A DNA stretch of 64,000 nucleotides, from assembly GCF_001854765.1 (NCBI RefSeq), contig NZ_LJJE01000013.1, forward strand, positions 1-64,000, in the 5' to 3' direction. The number at the start of each line of letters is the position of its first letter. Position 1 is the stretch's first letter. Positions 20,036 to 29,831 of the stretch are shown piece after piece. Source of the DNA: Vibrio sonorensis. GTDB lineage: Bacteria; Pseudomonadota; Gammaproteobacteria; Enterobacterales; Vibrionaceae. The notes under the pieces were generated by a model that was not told the DNA's origin, searched no databases, and saw nothing but the letters and a program-made list of their open reading frames with translations. A program made the position numbers and the translations under genes.

Positions 20036-20335
20036 CTACATGCGATGTGGTGGAATATCAAACTGACCGGATACAAAGCCGTACATAATCAGTTCTCCTT
20101 GGTAGCAATCGTCGCCGAGTGAAGAAAACTCAAACTGATAGCGAGTATGCCAGCGCCACTTTCCGTCAGGCAGCCGAAAACGATGACCCTTTAAGGCCAC
20201 GCTGACCAACTGTAACTCCAAATGTTCACACTTTCTTAAGATAGTGCGCTTGGCGATTTCAGATTGCCGTCTCTGCTGCCAAAAAAGCGCGCAGAAAAGC
20301 GTTAAACCGAGGATGGCAAACAAATCTCCGATCAT
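20036..20335 (-). CDS. DUF3301 family protein
   Basis: About 99 residues when started at MIGDLFAILGLTLF (20335). The N-terminal hydrophobic helix (residues 2-18) is a membrane anchor. It is followed by a basic stretch (QQRRQSEIAKR) and a small soluble domain with LPDGKWRWHTRYQFEFSS and a C-terminal PPHRM. This is the DUF3301 pattern found in vibrios and shewanellas. The function is unknown. The start lies a few bases after the DUF3549 gene stop, so the two form an operon. Confidence 0.75.
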   Translation of the reverse strand: MIGDLFAILGLTLFCALFWQQRRQSEIAKRTILRKCEHLELQLVSVALKGHRFRLPDGKWRWHTRYQFEFSSLGDDCYQGELIMYGFVSGQFDIPPHRM

Positions 20336-20339
20336 GGTT

Positions 20340-21377
20340 TTATCCCTTGGCTGCTTTTTGCAAACCAATGAGAGCGCTGCTCAGTTCACTTGAAGCATCT
20401 GAGTGCAGTAAAGGCAGCAATACCATTCTAAGTTCAGGAAGCATAACCAAGTCCGCGAACAACTGATTGAAAAGAGTTTGATTACCTGTTTGAGCGAGTC
20501 GGATTAGAAATTGTTCCGCCAATTTAGGCTCTGCCAGTGTTGTCCAAACACGGCCGGCAATACCAATCAGTACCTCTTGGTGGCTCAACCTTGGGCTTTT
20601 CAGAATTTGGCTGACGAGGTGATGGCTGACACTTATTTCACTGCCGCCCAAGCTGCGAATTAAGGCGGACAGCAAAAAGAGATCTGGGTCTTTGCTGTCG
20701 ACCTCCTGTTGCACTAATTCGGCGATACGGTGTGCCAGCTTTTCTGGTAGACGAGCGTGCTCTAGGCAACCTAAAAGTGCATATAGTGGTTCATTAGGCA
20801 AGTTTGTAATAGCTTTGCGAAGTAGAATACCGTTTTGATCAATGCTGAGTCTAGCGACAATATCACTGATCCCCTGCAAGCCAACAGTCTGCCAGTTTTG
20901 CCAACCTAAGCCACCTTGAAAGTAGTGTTGAGCGTGTTCGTAGTACTGGCTGGTGGGTAAATCCAATTGTGCTCGTATTTGACTGTTAAAGACCGCCAAC
21001 TTATCTTCGGCAGGTTTGTAGGTATATGGATTGTTGGCTAGCTTTTGCTGAGTATCTTCATCCATGTCATCGCTCAGGCGAGTACCCATGGCTTCGATAA
21101 CATACTTTAAAAATTGACCAATATCGGCTGGTTTTAACAGGCCTCTCTCATCAAGATCGAATTTTAGGAACCAGATCCAAGGTTGCTTCTCTTGGTTCCA
21201 GTAGGCGATCCCCATATGAGCCTTGCGTTGAACAGGGTAGGGATACGGCTTTTTCCCAGCTTCTATATCCGCAAATGATGCGGTAGAAATGGGTACAATT
21301 CTTCTACCTAAATCGACGATCTGAAAATCACAGCCGCTGTTTTTAAGAAGCTGAGTTAGGGTATGAATGGTGTCCAT
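20340..21377 (-). CDS. DUF3549 family protein
   Basis: About 345 residues, starting at MDTIHTLTQLLKNSG (21377). An in-frame longer start has no ribosome site. The N-terminal half has the family segments VDLGRRIVPIS and PYPVQRKAHMGIAYWNQE. The C-terminal half is helical and leucine-rich, resembling HEAT-like repeats. No enzyme motif is visible. It is the first gene of the DUF3549-DUF3301 pair and divergent from yqcC. Confidence 0.78.
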   Translation of the reverse strand: MDTIHTLTQLLKNSGCDFQIVDLGRRIVPISTASFADIEAGKKPYPYPVQRKAHMGIAYWNQEKQPWIWFLKFDLDERGLLKPADIGQFLKYVIEAMGTRLSDDMDEDTQQKLANNPYTYKPAEDKLAVFNSQIRAQLDLPTSQYYEHAQHYFQGGLGWQNWQTVGLQGISDIVARLSIDQNGILLRKAITNLPNEPLYALLGCLEHARLPEKLAHRIAELVQQEVDSKDPDLFLLSALIRSLGGSEISVSHHLVSQILKSPRLSHQEVLIGIAGRVWTTLAEPKLAEQFLIRLAQTGNQTLFNQLFADLVMLPELRMVLLPLLHSDASSELSSALIGLQKAAKG

Positions 21378-21495
21378 AAAGCGCGTATCCTGCAGGTTTG
21401 AATTTTTACAGAGCGAGGCGAGCACGTAGTTTTCGCCAATCTCGCTATATAAATGGTATCCTAGCGGCCAATTTCAAGGGGCAACGACCAGAATC

Positions 21496-21801
21496 ATGAC
21501 CAAACTAAGTGACTTGTTGAGAAAACTGTCTATTCAACTTCAAGAAAACGGATTATGGGAAAGCAAAGAACCCACTGAAGAGCAACTTAACAGTCCAGAA
21601 CCTTTTTCCTTAGACCGCTTGTCTCCGGAGCAATGGTTACAGTGGATTTTTATTCCTAAGATGCAAGTATTAACGGAGGAAAAGGGCCAAATACCGAACG
21701 GTTTTTCTATCGCCCCATACTTTGAAGAATGCTGGAAAGAGTTACCGAATTTGAGTGATGTTATCGCCACGATAAAAGAGATAGATAAGTTATGTCAGTA
21801 G
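21496..21801 (+). CDS. yqcC: YqcC family protein
   Basis: A 101-residue acidic protein of the YqcC family (DUF446), a small all-helical protein of unknown role. Typical segments are LRKLSIQLQENGLWE at the N terminus, PFSLDRLSPEQWLQWIFIPKM in the middle and PNGFSIAPYFEECW. It overlaps truC by 10 bp, as in enterics, where yqcC and truC are also neighbours. Confidence 0.88.
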   Translation: MTKLSDLLRKLSIQLQENGLWESKEPTEEQLNSPEPFSLDRLSPEQWLQWIFIPKMQVLTEEKGQIPNGFSIAPYFEECWKELPNLSDVIATIKEIDKLCQ

Positions 21802-22520
21802 AGCTGGAAATCCTTTATCGAGACGACTATTTTGTTGCCGTCAATAAACCTGCAGGTATGCTAGTGCATCGAAGCTGGCTGGATAAGCATGAAACTCAGT
21901 TTGTTATGCAAACACTCCGAGACCAAATAGGGCAACACGTTTTCCCTCTTCACCGATTAGATCGCCCGACATCGGGAGTACTGCTTTTTGCCTTATCCTC
22001 AGAGGTAGCCTCAGAGGTAATGCCGATGTTTGCGGGTAAAACCATAAACAAAACCTACCATGCTATCGTCCGTGGTTGGATAGAAGAGGCTGGTCGACTG
22101 GATTACGCGTTAAAAGTTGAGTTGGACAAAGTCGCCGATAAGTTTGCCAGCGAAGACAAAGAGCCACAGGAAGCAGTGACAGATTATCGTCCTCTGGCAA
22201 AAGTAGAAGTGCCACATTCAACAGGCCGCTTTCCAACAAGCCGCTACTGCTTAATGGAGCTTAAGCCACTGACAGGTCGAAAACATCAACTACGGCGCCA
22301 TATGGCGCATTTGAGGCACCCTATCGTCGGTGATACCACTCATGGTGATGGTAAACATAACCGTCTGTTCAGAGAGCATTACGATGCGAGAAGACTATTG
22401 CTGCACGCCAGCGAACTGACACTTGTTCACCCATATACTGAGCAACCTTTGACGATCAAAGCGGGCTTTGACGAGATTTGGCAAAGTTTGCTGACTGAGT
22501 TTGCCTGGCCAAACTCTTAA
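21792..22520 (+). CDS. truC: tRNA pseudouridine(65) synthase TruC
   Basis: RluA-family pseudouridine synthase that modifies U65 in a subset of tRNAs. It has 242 residues, normal for TruC. The catalytic aspartate is in HRLDRPTSGVLL near residues 54-65. The family segments NKPAGMLVHRS (residues 18-28) and LTGRKHQLRRHMAHLRHPIVGD near 160-180 are intact. It is translated from a start codon inside the end of yqcC. Confidence 0.94.
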   Translation: MSVELEILYRDDYFVAVNKPAGMLVHRSWLDKHETQFVMQTLRDQIGQHVFPLHRLDRPTSGVLLFALSSEVASEVMPMFAGKTINKTYHAIVRGWIEEAGRLDYALKVELDKVADKFASEDKEPQEAVTDYRPLAKVEVPHSTGRFPTSRYCLMELKPLTGRKHQLRRHMAHLRHPIVGDTTHGDGKHNRLFREHYDARRLLLHASELTLVHPYTEQPLTIKAGFDEIWQSLLTEFAWPNS

Positions 22521-22537
22521 GGTATTTGGCACACTTT

Positions 22538-24460
22538 CTATTCTGCCAATATCTGCTTAAACGAAGGAATAAGGAACGAGGCTCCGAACTCACTCAGGTG
22601 ATCATCGTCAAAAAACATGGGTCTGCCTTTATGGTCACCATAGCAATACAACTCATCGCAATACTTGTCTTGAACAGACACGATAGTGACGCCACATTGT
22701 TTTTGAAGGCTATTCATGATTTTTGAAAAAGCTTCATTTCTTTTGTTGTAGGTTGCTTTATCGATTTTGACCCTATAACTGGCGTTGCCTTTTATGTACT
22801 CTCTTGCCATCGTTTGAGGGACATTTAGGGCTAGCTCAGGAGTTTGCTCCAAAAGGTAAATAGGGTTTGTTTTTGAAAAACGGCACAAGGTATCGATAAA
22901 GGCTGTTGACATCGATTTTGTGTAAGCTTCGCCAAATTTCGCTTCAAGATTATTACTTGAGATAAGTTCTGTGACTCGATTAGAGCTCTTTTCGTTCACA
23001 CCAAATAATAGAGCATTAAATCGATTTGAGATGATTACTGGGACATTAGGGTAGTTTTTTACCTCAGTTAGTGCAAACTCAATGAAGTCGCCACAAGAAG
23101 TATCTTTACTTCCACTTCTTATGTTGTATATCCCCTGAACTGTCCGGCATCCAGACATTGTCCAGTCCAGCACGGATGACTCCTTTGACAGGGATTTTTC
23201 AACACTTCGAACGATACCTTGAGCATGGCTATCGCCTAAGACAATCGCTTTAACTTCTCCCGAGCCGTACTTACACTGCGGGACTGTCCCCTCGCTGACA
23301 TGGCACTCTTGTCTTCTGGGATTTATGTTTTCAGATTCATTTAAAATGGTTAAAACTTCTTCAGAGTAACGGCTGCTTTGGACATTGACGATTTTGGTCA
23401 ACACTGTACTGATTACTAGGACTAAAACGGCAGCGATCAAGGGCTTAATGACTAATGCTTTTTTCCAGTTAAGTGTATTTTCCCATTTGATTGTTTCTAC
23501 GTATTTATGGCTAGCAAAACCTAAAAGCAAGGAAATTAGCATTCCTAAAGCTACTGAACTTTGTACGTTCAAGTAATGAAAAAGAACGACCACTGGCCAG
23601 TGCCACAAATAGATAGAATACGACCAAAGTCCCACATACTGGGATAGTTGGTTGTTTGTCAAAAAGCTATCTTGCCTATTGGCGATGATCACTAAAAAGG
23701 TACCAGCGACAGGTAAAATGGCTAAATACCCTGGCCAAGGTGTATCGCTAGACACAACAAAATAGGCTGCCAATATTAATAGCAAACCTAAGGCTTCGGC
23801 GATTTGGCTTTTTCTTCGGTTGAAATTGAGTGGGTAGAGGTAAGCTATTCCCCCCATCATCATTTCCCAGGCTCTTGTTGGGAGAAGGTAGTAGGACTCA
23901 TCGCTCCATTTGAATGTAGCGAAGGCACTGACCGAAAAAAGCAGTATCGTAAATGCGACAATCAGTTTTTTTGTCGTGTGAAGACCAAATAATCGACTTA
24001 GAGCAAGCAAAATGAGAGGGTACAATATGTAGAATTGCCACTCTACTGATAATGACCAAGTGTGTAGAAGCCACTTACTATAGGCAGATGTATCGAAATA
24101 ACCAGACTCTTTTAAGTAGATTACGTTAGAGAAGAAACCGAGACTTCCAGTAATGTGTTTCCCGAGAATTTTGTAGTCTATCGGTGTTAAATAGAACCAA
24201 CCAAATACGAGAAGGGCTAGACATAGAACGGCGAGTGCAGGGATTATTCGATTGGCTCTAGCTACGTAAAACTTGATCAGAGAAAGCTCATTATTTTCTA
24301 ATCCCCTGACGATGATGGCTGTCATCAAATAGCCCGAAATGACGAAAAAAACGTCAACTCCAGCAAAACCTCCGGGAAGGACTTCGGGACTGAAGTGGAA
24401 CAGAGCAACTGCAATCACAGCAATGGCTCTTAAACCATTAATATCATGCCTAAATTTCAT
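22538..24460 (-). CDS. Surface polysaccharide O-acyltransferase (acyltransferase 3 + SGNH domain)
   Basis: A 640-residue two-part protein. Residues 1-355 form an integral-membrane acyltransferase-3 domain, with the N-terminal HDINGLRAIAV, the conserved GVDVFFVISGYL and HTWSLSVEWQFYI, and about ten hydrophobic helices. Residues 385-640 form a periplasmic SGNH hydrolase-like domain with the block I GDSHAQG (Ser near 409) and a C-terminal DDDHLSEFG carrying the Asp/His pair. This OafB-like fusion acetylates O-antigen or other surface glycans, and the exact acceptor is unknown. It stands alone between truC and dxs, unlike the core housekeeping genes on both sides, so a variable cargo gene is plausible. 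Confidence 0.88.
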   Translation of the reverse strand: MKFRHDINGLRAIAVIAVALFHFSPEVLPGGFAGVDVFFVISGYLMTAIIVRGLENNELSLIKFYVARANRIIPALAVLCLALLVFGWFYLTPIDYKILGKHITGSLGFFSNVIYLKESGYFDTSAYSKWLLHTWSLSVEWQFYILYPLILLALSRLFGLHTTKKLIVAFTILLFSVSAFATFKWSDESYYLLPTRAWEMMMGGIAYLYPLNFNRRKSQIAEALGLLLILAAYFVVSSDTPWPGYLAILPVAGTFLVIIANRQDSFLTNNQLSQYVGLWSYSIYLWHWPVVVLFHYLNVQSSVALGMLISLLLGFASHKYVETIKWENTLNWKKALVIKPLIAAVLVLVISTVLTKIVNVQSSRYSEEVLTILNESENINPRRQECHVSEGTVPQCKYGSGEVKAIVLGDSHAQGIVRSVEKSLSKESSVLDWTMSGCRTVQGIYNIRSGSKDTSCGDFIEFALTEVKNYPNVPVIISNRFNALLFGVNEKSSNRVTELISSNNLEAKFGEAYTKSMSTAFIDTLCRFSKTNPIYLLEQTPELALNVPQTMAREYIKGNASYRVKIDKATYNKRNEAFSKIMNSLQKQCGVTIVSVQDKYCDELYCYGDHKGRPMFFDDDHLSEFGASFLIPSFKQILAE

Positions 24461-24613
24461 AAATACACGCCAGAAAAGTTTGCTGGTATTGTAAAGTTTA
24501 TTTTTGGTAAGACAAGATCTTAGTTAAGTCGAGAAACCGTGTTGCTAAAGGTGAGTCGCGATAGAAAAATTCTCATTGTGATCTGTCTAAAAAGAAACTT
24601 TTAGAAGGAAGGG

Positions 24614-24633
24614 GTCCCTCTGTAAAGAGGGAC
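24614..24633 (-). terminator. Hairpin after dxs
   Basis: GTCCCTCT-TTAC-AGAGGGAC stem 17 bp past the dxs stop on the minus strand. The downstream tract is C/T rich rather than all T, so termination may be partial. Confidence 0.5.
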
Positions 24634-24649
24634 GTTGAATCTTGGTGTG

Positions 24650-26513
24650 TTACTTTGCTAAATAGCTCAGGATAGAGCGTTCAATGCCTGCGGCATCAAG
24701 CCCTAACTCTTGATGCATCTCATCTTGAGTGCCTTGAGCGATAAACTTGTCTGGTAGGCCAAGATTAAGCACTGGTTTGATCTGCTTAGTCTTCATAAGG
24801 TGTTCGATAACACCAGCACCTGCGCCACCTGCAATGGCATTTTCTTCCAGAGTGACTAGCGTATCGTGAGACGATGCAAGTTCAGCGAGCAACTCCGTAT
24901 CGAGTGGTTTAACAAAGCGCATATCTGCTACCGTTGCGTTGAGCTTCTCTGCGGCTTCTAAAGCATTCGGCAGCAAGGTACCAAAGTTTAAAATAGCGAC
25001 GTTTTCACCTTGGCGTAAAATGCGTCCTTTACCTATCGCGAGTTCGGTAAATGCCGATTCAATCTCAGTGCCCATACCACTGCCTCTCGGATATCGAACA
25101 GCACTAGGACCTTGGTGTTGGTGACCAGTATAGAGCATCTGACGACACTCATTCTCATCACTCGGCGCCATGATTACCATGTTTGGTATACAGCGCATAA
25201 AGCTGAGGTCAAAGGCGCTTGGTGAGTTTGACCATCTGCGCCCACAATTCCGGCACGGTCAATAGCGAACATAACAGGGAGGTCCATGATTGCTACGTCG
25301 TGAATAAGCTGGTCATAGCCACGCTGCAAGAAAGTGGAATAAATGGCGACGATAGGATGATCACCACTGATTGCCATTCCGGTCGCCAGTGTGACAGCGT
25401 GTTGCTCGGCGATTGCCACGTCAAAATATTGAGAGGGGTACTCTTTCGAGAAACGCACCATGCCAGAGCCTTCACGCATAGCTGGCGTAATCGCCATCAG
25501 TTTGGGATCTTGCGCTGCCATATCGCAAAGGAAGTCACCAAAAATTTTAGAAAACGTAGGCTTAGAGCTTGCGCTTTTTGGTAATGAACTGTGGTTTGGG
25601 TCGAACTTAGGTACGCCGTGATAGCCGATGGGGTCTTTTTCGGCAGGTTCATAACCTTTGCCTTTTTTGGTCATAATGTGCAAGAACTGCGGACCTTTCA
25701 GCTCGCGCATGTTCTTCAGTGTTTTGACCAGTTCGTTGACATCGTGACCGTCGATAGGGCCAATGTAGTTAAAGCCCAGCTCTTCAAACAGCGTTCCGGG
25801 AACCACCATGCCTTTTAAATGTTCTTCAGTACGGCGAACCAACTCTTTGATCGGCGGTACGCCAGAGAGCACTTTTTTTCCACCTTCGCGAATGGATGTA
25901 TACAAGCTGCCAGACAGTACTTGGGCAAGGTGGTTGTTCAGCGCACCGACGTTTTCCGAAATGGACATTTCATTGTCGTTAAGTATGACAAGCATGTCAG
26001 GGTGAACATCACCAGCGTGGTTCATGGCTTCGAACGCCATTCCTGCAGTAATGGCGCCATCGCCAATTACACTGATAATTTTTCGGTCTTTCCCTTCTTT
26101 TTCGGCACTTATTGCCATACCAAGAGCGGCACTGATGGAAGTCGATGAGTGACCGACAGACAAAGTGTCGTACTCGCTCTCCTCACGCCAAGGGAAGGGG
26201 TGCAAACCGTCTTTCTGTCGAATGGTAGACATTTGCTCGCGGCGGCCCGTCAGTATCTTGTGTGGATAGCTTGATGGCCCACATCCCAAATCAGTTGATC
26301 GAAAGGCGTGTTAAAGACGTAGTGCAGAGCGACTGTCAATTCAACGGTACCCAAACCAGAGGCAAGGTGTCCACTTGATTGGCTTACTGAGTTAAGTAGG
26401 TAAGTACGTAATTCATCACATAGCTTGATGAGCGCTTCTTTTGGAAGGCTACGAAGGTCCTCCGGCGTATCTGCCAGAGCCAGTGTTGGATATTTAGCAA
26501 TATCAAGAGTCAT
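24650..26513 (-). CDS. dxs: 1-deoxy-D-xylulose-5-phosphate synthase Dxs (two one-base frame breaks)
   Basis: First enzyme of the MEP isoprenoid pathway: ThDP-dependent condensation of pyruvate and glyceraldehyde 3-phosphate. The ThDP motif is visible as [16 protein letters not shown] with NDNEMSIS. Three frame segments cover the gene. Restoring one T near 26270 joins DVGHQA to [13 protein letters not shown]. Restoring one G near 25217 joins GADGQTHQ to [14 protein letters not shown]. The joined product is 621 residues, the normal length. Dxs is essential in organisms relying on the MEP pathway, so two natural frameshifts are implausible. It lies in the usual xseB-ispA-dxs order. Confidence 0.94.
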
Positions 26514-26533
26514 ATATATGCGCGCTTATAGTG

Positions 26534-27417
26534 TTAGTTCTTGCGCTCGATGACATATCGGGCGAACTCTTCTAAAGTTTGTGTATTGTAAGGGATTGCT
26601 TCTAAGGCGTGAAGTGCCTCTTGCAATAGAGTATTGGCTTTATCTATCGCTCCGTCCAGCCCCAGTAGAGCGGGATAGGTGCTTTTGTTCAACTCTTGAT
26701 CAGAGCCTTGTGGTTTACCTAGGGTTTCGGTGTCACTAATGATATCTAAAATGTCATCTTGCACTTGAAAAGCAAGGCCGACCGCATCTGCATACTGTTC
26801 TAGCTGGAAAAGGTATTTCACTCCTTTTTCGCCAGCAGCCAATGCCCCCAAAACCACCGCACATTTTATTAGGGCTCCCGTTTTATTACGGTGAATTTGC
26901 TCTAACTCTGTTAATGAAACGTTACGATTCTCTGCGGCTAAATCCAATGCTTGTCCCATACACATGCCCTGTGCCCCCGAGGCAGAAGCAAGTACCTGTA
27001 CCATTTTTATACGATACTTTTCTGCATCTGGATTTAGAGTGCCTTCGGCAAGTATGGAAAATGCGAGAGTTTGCAAGGCATCGCCCGTCAAAATAGCGGT
27101 GGCTTCATCAAACTCAATATGACAAGTGGCCTGTCCTCGTCTTAGCTCATCGTCATCCATGCTGGAAGATCATCGTGAATAAGAGAGTAGGCGTGAATAC
27201 ACTCGACAGCACTTGCTGGAGTATCCAGATGCTCTTCACTGACGCCAAACAGGGTACCCGTCGCATAAACTAAAAATGGTCTTGCTCTTTTCCCGCCTAA
27301 TAAAAGGCCATAACGCATGGCGTGAACGAGTGGCTGTTGTTGATGAGGCAACTGACTTAACCAGTGCTCTAATTGCTCACTATTACGCTGTTGATAAGAG
27401 GTTAATGCCTCACGCAT
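26534..27417 (-). CDS. ispA: Farnesyl diphosphate synthase IspA (frame broken by one base)
   Basis: Makes farnesyl diphosphate from IPP and DMAPP for ubiquinone and undecaprenyl-phosphate synthesis. The first Asp-rich motif DDLPAMDDDE is split by the break: the first frame reads SLIHDDLPAWMTMS and the second begins MDDDELRRGQAT. Restoring one C near 27162 (CCAGCCATGG) repairs it. The second motif DDILD is present in QVQDDILDIISD. The repaired product has 294 residues. It lies between xseB and dxs, with 18 to 20 bp spacers, so it is co-transcribed with both. Confidence 0.94.
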
Positions 27418-27435
27418 AAAAGGAAATTCTCGTCG

Positions 27436-27681
27436 TTATTGTTCAGAAGATGCATCAAAGTTACTAAGAGGAGACTCATCGTCATTGTTCAGTAAAATCG
27501 CTACACGTTGCTCAGCATCTGTTAACTTGGTCTGGCCGGATCTAGCCAAGGCAATGCCTCGCTCAAACTTTTTCAAAGCATCGTCTAAAGCCAGATCTCC
27601 GTGTTCTAACTGTTCCACCAAGGTATCAAGCTCTTCGATGGTGGCTTCAAACGTCATATTTTCAGGTTTTTTGGTGGCCAT
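27436..27681 (-). CDS. xseB: Exodeoxyribonuclease VII small subunit XseB
   Basis: Small helical partner of XseA in exonuclease VII, which degrades single-stranded DNA. It has 81 residues, started at MATKKPENMTFEATI (27681). The diagnostic segment is FEATIEELDTLVEQLEHGDLALDDALKKFERGIAL. An upstream in-frame start would add nine unrelated residues. It is the first gene of the xseB-ispA-dxs operon. The 250-bp gap between it and the divergent pomA holds no gene. Confidence 0.94.
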   Translation of the reverse strand: MATKKPENMTFEATIEELDTLVEQLEHGDLALDDALKKFERGIALARSGQTKLTDAEQRVAILLNNDDESPLSNFDASSEQ

Positions 27682-27933
27682 AAGCAGTCTGTATAGAGAA
27701 AGATGCACGAAAGTTACCCCAGCAACCGATGATGGTCAAATTTATGGGGGTAAAATTGTTATAAAAATTGAGTTAACGCGGTCATGTCAATAATTGAATC
27801 TAGTGCACTCAAGCTTGCGTTATTTTAGTCTAGTATGAAGAAGGGTCACTATTGAGTTAATAAATCATTAAAGATCTTAGCAAGTTGCCGATATAATTCG
27901 GTAGAAGCTTATTAATGGCATGAGGAGTGCTTT

Positions 27934-28698
27934 GTGGATTTAGCAACGCTGTTAGGACTGATTGGTGGTTTCGCGTTCGTCATCATGGCGATGGTACTTG
28001 GCGGAAGCATTATGATGTTCATCGACGTCACGTCGATATTGATTGTTGTAGGTGGTTCCACCTTCGTGGTGTTGATGAAATTCACCATGGGACAATTTTT
28101 CGGAGCGGCGAAAATTGCTGGTAAAGCATTTATGTTTAAAGCCGATGATCCAGAAGACCTCATAGCGAAGATTGTTGAGATGGCGGATGCGGCGCGTAAA
28201 GGTGGTTTCCTCGCTTTAGAAGAGATGGAAATAACCAACAGTTTTATGCAAAAAGGTATCGATCTTCTCGTCGATGGACACGATGCAGATGTCGTTCGCG
28301 CAGCCCTTCAAAAAGACATCTCGCTTACTGATGAAAGACACGAACACGGCTCTGGTGTATTTAGAGCTTATGGTGACGTGGCACCGGCAATGGGAATGAT
28401 TGGTACCCTTGTTGGTCTGGTAGCCATGCTTTCCAATATGGACGACCCGAAAGCCATCGGTCCTGCAATGGCGGTAGCCCTTCTTACAACGCTATACGGT
28501 GCGATTCTAGCGAACATGGTGTTCTTCCCTATCGCGGATAAGCTTTCTCTTCGTCGTGAACAAGAAACATTAAACCGCAGGTTAATTATGGATGGGGTTC
28601 TCGCTATTCAAGACGGTCAAAATCCACGTGTTATTGATAGCTACCTGAAAAACTATCTCAACGAGGGTAAACGTGCTCTGGACGTAGATAACGAGTAA
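27934..28698 (+). CDS. pomA: Sodium-driven flagellar stator protein PomA
   Basis: Inner-membrane stator subunit that, with PomB, forms the Na+ channel that turns the polar flagellum. It has 254 residues with four membrane helices (about 4-24, 26-48, 150-172, 182-203) and a large cytoplasmic loop with the charged residues that contact FliG (RKGGFLALEEME). The segment PAMGMIGTLVGLVAML is the conserved channel-lining helix 3. Translation starts with GTG after a GAGGAG ribosome site. It is followed by pomB after 10 bp. Confidence 0.96.
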   Translation: MDLATLLGLIGGFAFVIMAMVLGGSIMMFIDVTSILIVVGGSTFVVLMKFTMGQFFGAAKIAGKAFMFKADDPEDLIAKIVEMADAARKGGFLALEEMEITNSFMQKGIDLLVDGHDADVVRAALQKDISLTDERHEHGSGVFRAYGDVAPAMGMIGTLVGLVAMLSNMDDPKAIGPAMAVALLTTLYGAILANMVFFPIADKLSLRREQETLNRRLIMDGVLAIQDGQNPRVIDSYLKNYLNEGKRALDVDNE

Positions 28699-28708
28699 GG
28701 AAGCGGCT

Positions 28709-29656
28709 ATGGATGATGATAACAAGTGTAAATGTCCACCTCCCGGCCTTCCCGCTTGGATGGGTACTTTTGCAGACTTGATGGCGCTTCTAATGTGTTT
28801 CTTTGTACTTCTGTTGTCGTTCTCAGAGATGGATGTACTGAAGTTTAAACAGATCGCGGGTTCAATGAAGTTCGCGTTTGGTGTTCAAAATCGTTTAGAA
28901 GTGAAGGATATCCCCAAGGGGACGAGTATTATTGCTCAGGAGTTTCGTCCGGGGCGACCTGAGCCGACACCGATTGACGTTATCATGCAGCAAACCATTG
29001 ATATTACACAGCAGACTCTAGAGTTCCACGAAGGGGAGTCTGATCGAGCGGGTGGTACTCGACGAGATCAAGGTCAAATGACTGGTGGACAATCACCGGA
29101 AACCTCGACTCAGAATAACCAAAATGCAGAATCAGACAAAAATCAGCAGCAGTCTGAATCTATGTCTGAAGAGTTAGAAACAGTTCTAGAAACGATTAAA
29201 AAAGCGCTAGAGCGCGAAATTGACCAAGGCGCAATTGAGGTTGAAAATCTCGGTCAACAAATTGTTATTCGGATTAGAGAGAAAGGTGCTTTCCCAGAAG
29301 GTTCCGCCTTCCTACAGCCTAAGTTTAGGCCACTCGTCCGTCAGATTGCCGATTTGGTCAAAGACGTTCCCGGTATTGTAAGGGTATCTGGTCATACAGA
29401 TAATCAGCGCATCGACTCTGAACTGTATCGTTCAAACTGGGATCTCTCTGCGCAACGAGCGGTATCGGTTGCTCAAGAGATGGAACGAGTTCGCGGCTTT
29501 GATCATCAGAGATTAAGAGTGCGAGGTATGGCGGATACCGATCCAATTGGACCGAACGACACGGAAACACAACGCTCTAGAAACCGTCGCGTGGAAATCA
29601 GTATCATGCAAGGTGAGCCATTGTACAGTGAAGAAATACCTTCAGCTCAGCAATAA
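28709..29656 (+). CDS. pomB: Sodium-driven flagellar stator protein PomB
   Basis: Second stator subunit. The single N-terminal helix FADLMALLMCFFVLLL carries the ion-binding aspartate Asp23. A hydrophilic, Gln/Asn/Glu-rich linker (about 105-160, including QNNQNAESDKNQQQS) precedes an OmpA-like peptidoglycan-binding domain (about 195-305) with SGHTDNQRIDS and RSRNRRVEI. Its 315 residues match vibrio PomB. The Cys-Pro-rich start (CKCPPPGLPAWM) is normal for this family. It is co-transcribed with pomA and ended by a strong terminator. Confidence 0.96.
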   Translation: MDDDNKCKCPPPGLPAWMGTFADLMALLMCFFVLLLSFSEMDVLKFKQIAGSMKFAFGVQNRLEVKDIPKGTSIIAQEFRPGRPEPTPIDVIMQQTIDITQQTLEFHEGESDRAGGTRRDQGQMTGGQSPETSTQNNQNAESDKNQQQSESMSEELETVLETIKKALEREIDQGAIEVENLGQQIVIRIREKGAFPEGSAFLQPKFRPLVRQIADLVKDVPGIVRVSGHTDNQRIDSELYRSNWDLSAQRAVSVAQEMERVRGFDHQRLRVRGMADTDPIGPNDTETQRSRNRRVEISIMQGEPLYSEEIPSAQQ

Positions 29657-29671
29657 CAAGATCATTAGCAA

Positions 29672-29700
29672 AAAGGCGAGCGTAAAAGCTCGCCTTTTTT
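29672..29700 (+). terminator. pomAB terminator
   Basis: AAGGCGAGC-GTAAAA-GCTCGCCTT hairpin followed by six or more T. Confidence 0.88.
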
Positions 29701-29717
29701 ATATGGTTATCATCATG

Positions 29718-29723
29718 TATAAT
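29718..29723 (+). promoter_or_regulatory. Possible thiI -10 element
   Basis: A perfect TATAAT lies between the pomAB terminator and thiI, about 110 bp upstream of its ATG. No good -35 box is visible, so this is weak. No TPP riboswitch is recognisable here. Confidence 0.35.
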
Positions 29724-29831
29724 CTTGCGCCCTTAGACGGTGCCTGTTGTAGTAACGATCTTTGACCGTAGGATTAGTCGTTATAATTAAAGGCAAGTGC
29801 AGTAACAGCCATTTAAATTGTGAAGTTAAGT

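Noticed and set aside
29702..29831. TPP riboswitch in front of thiI
   Set aside because: The short leader lacks the conserved THI-box segments (CUGAGA, ACCUGA).
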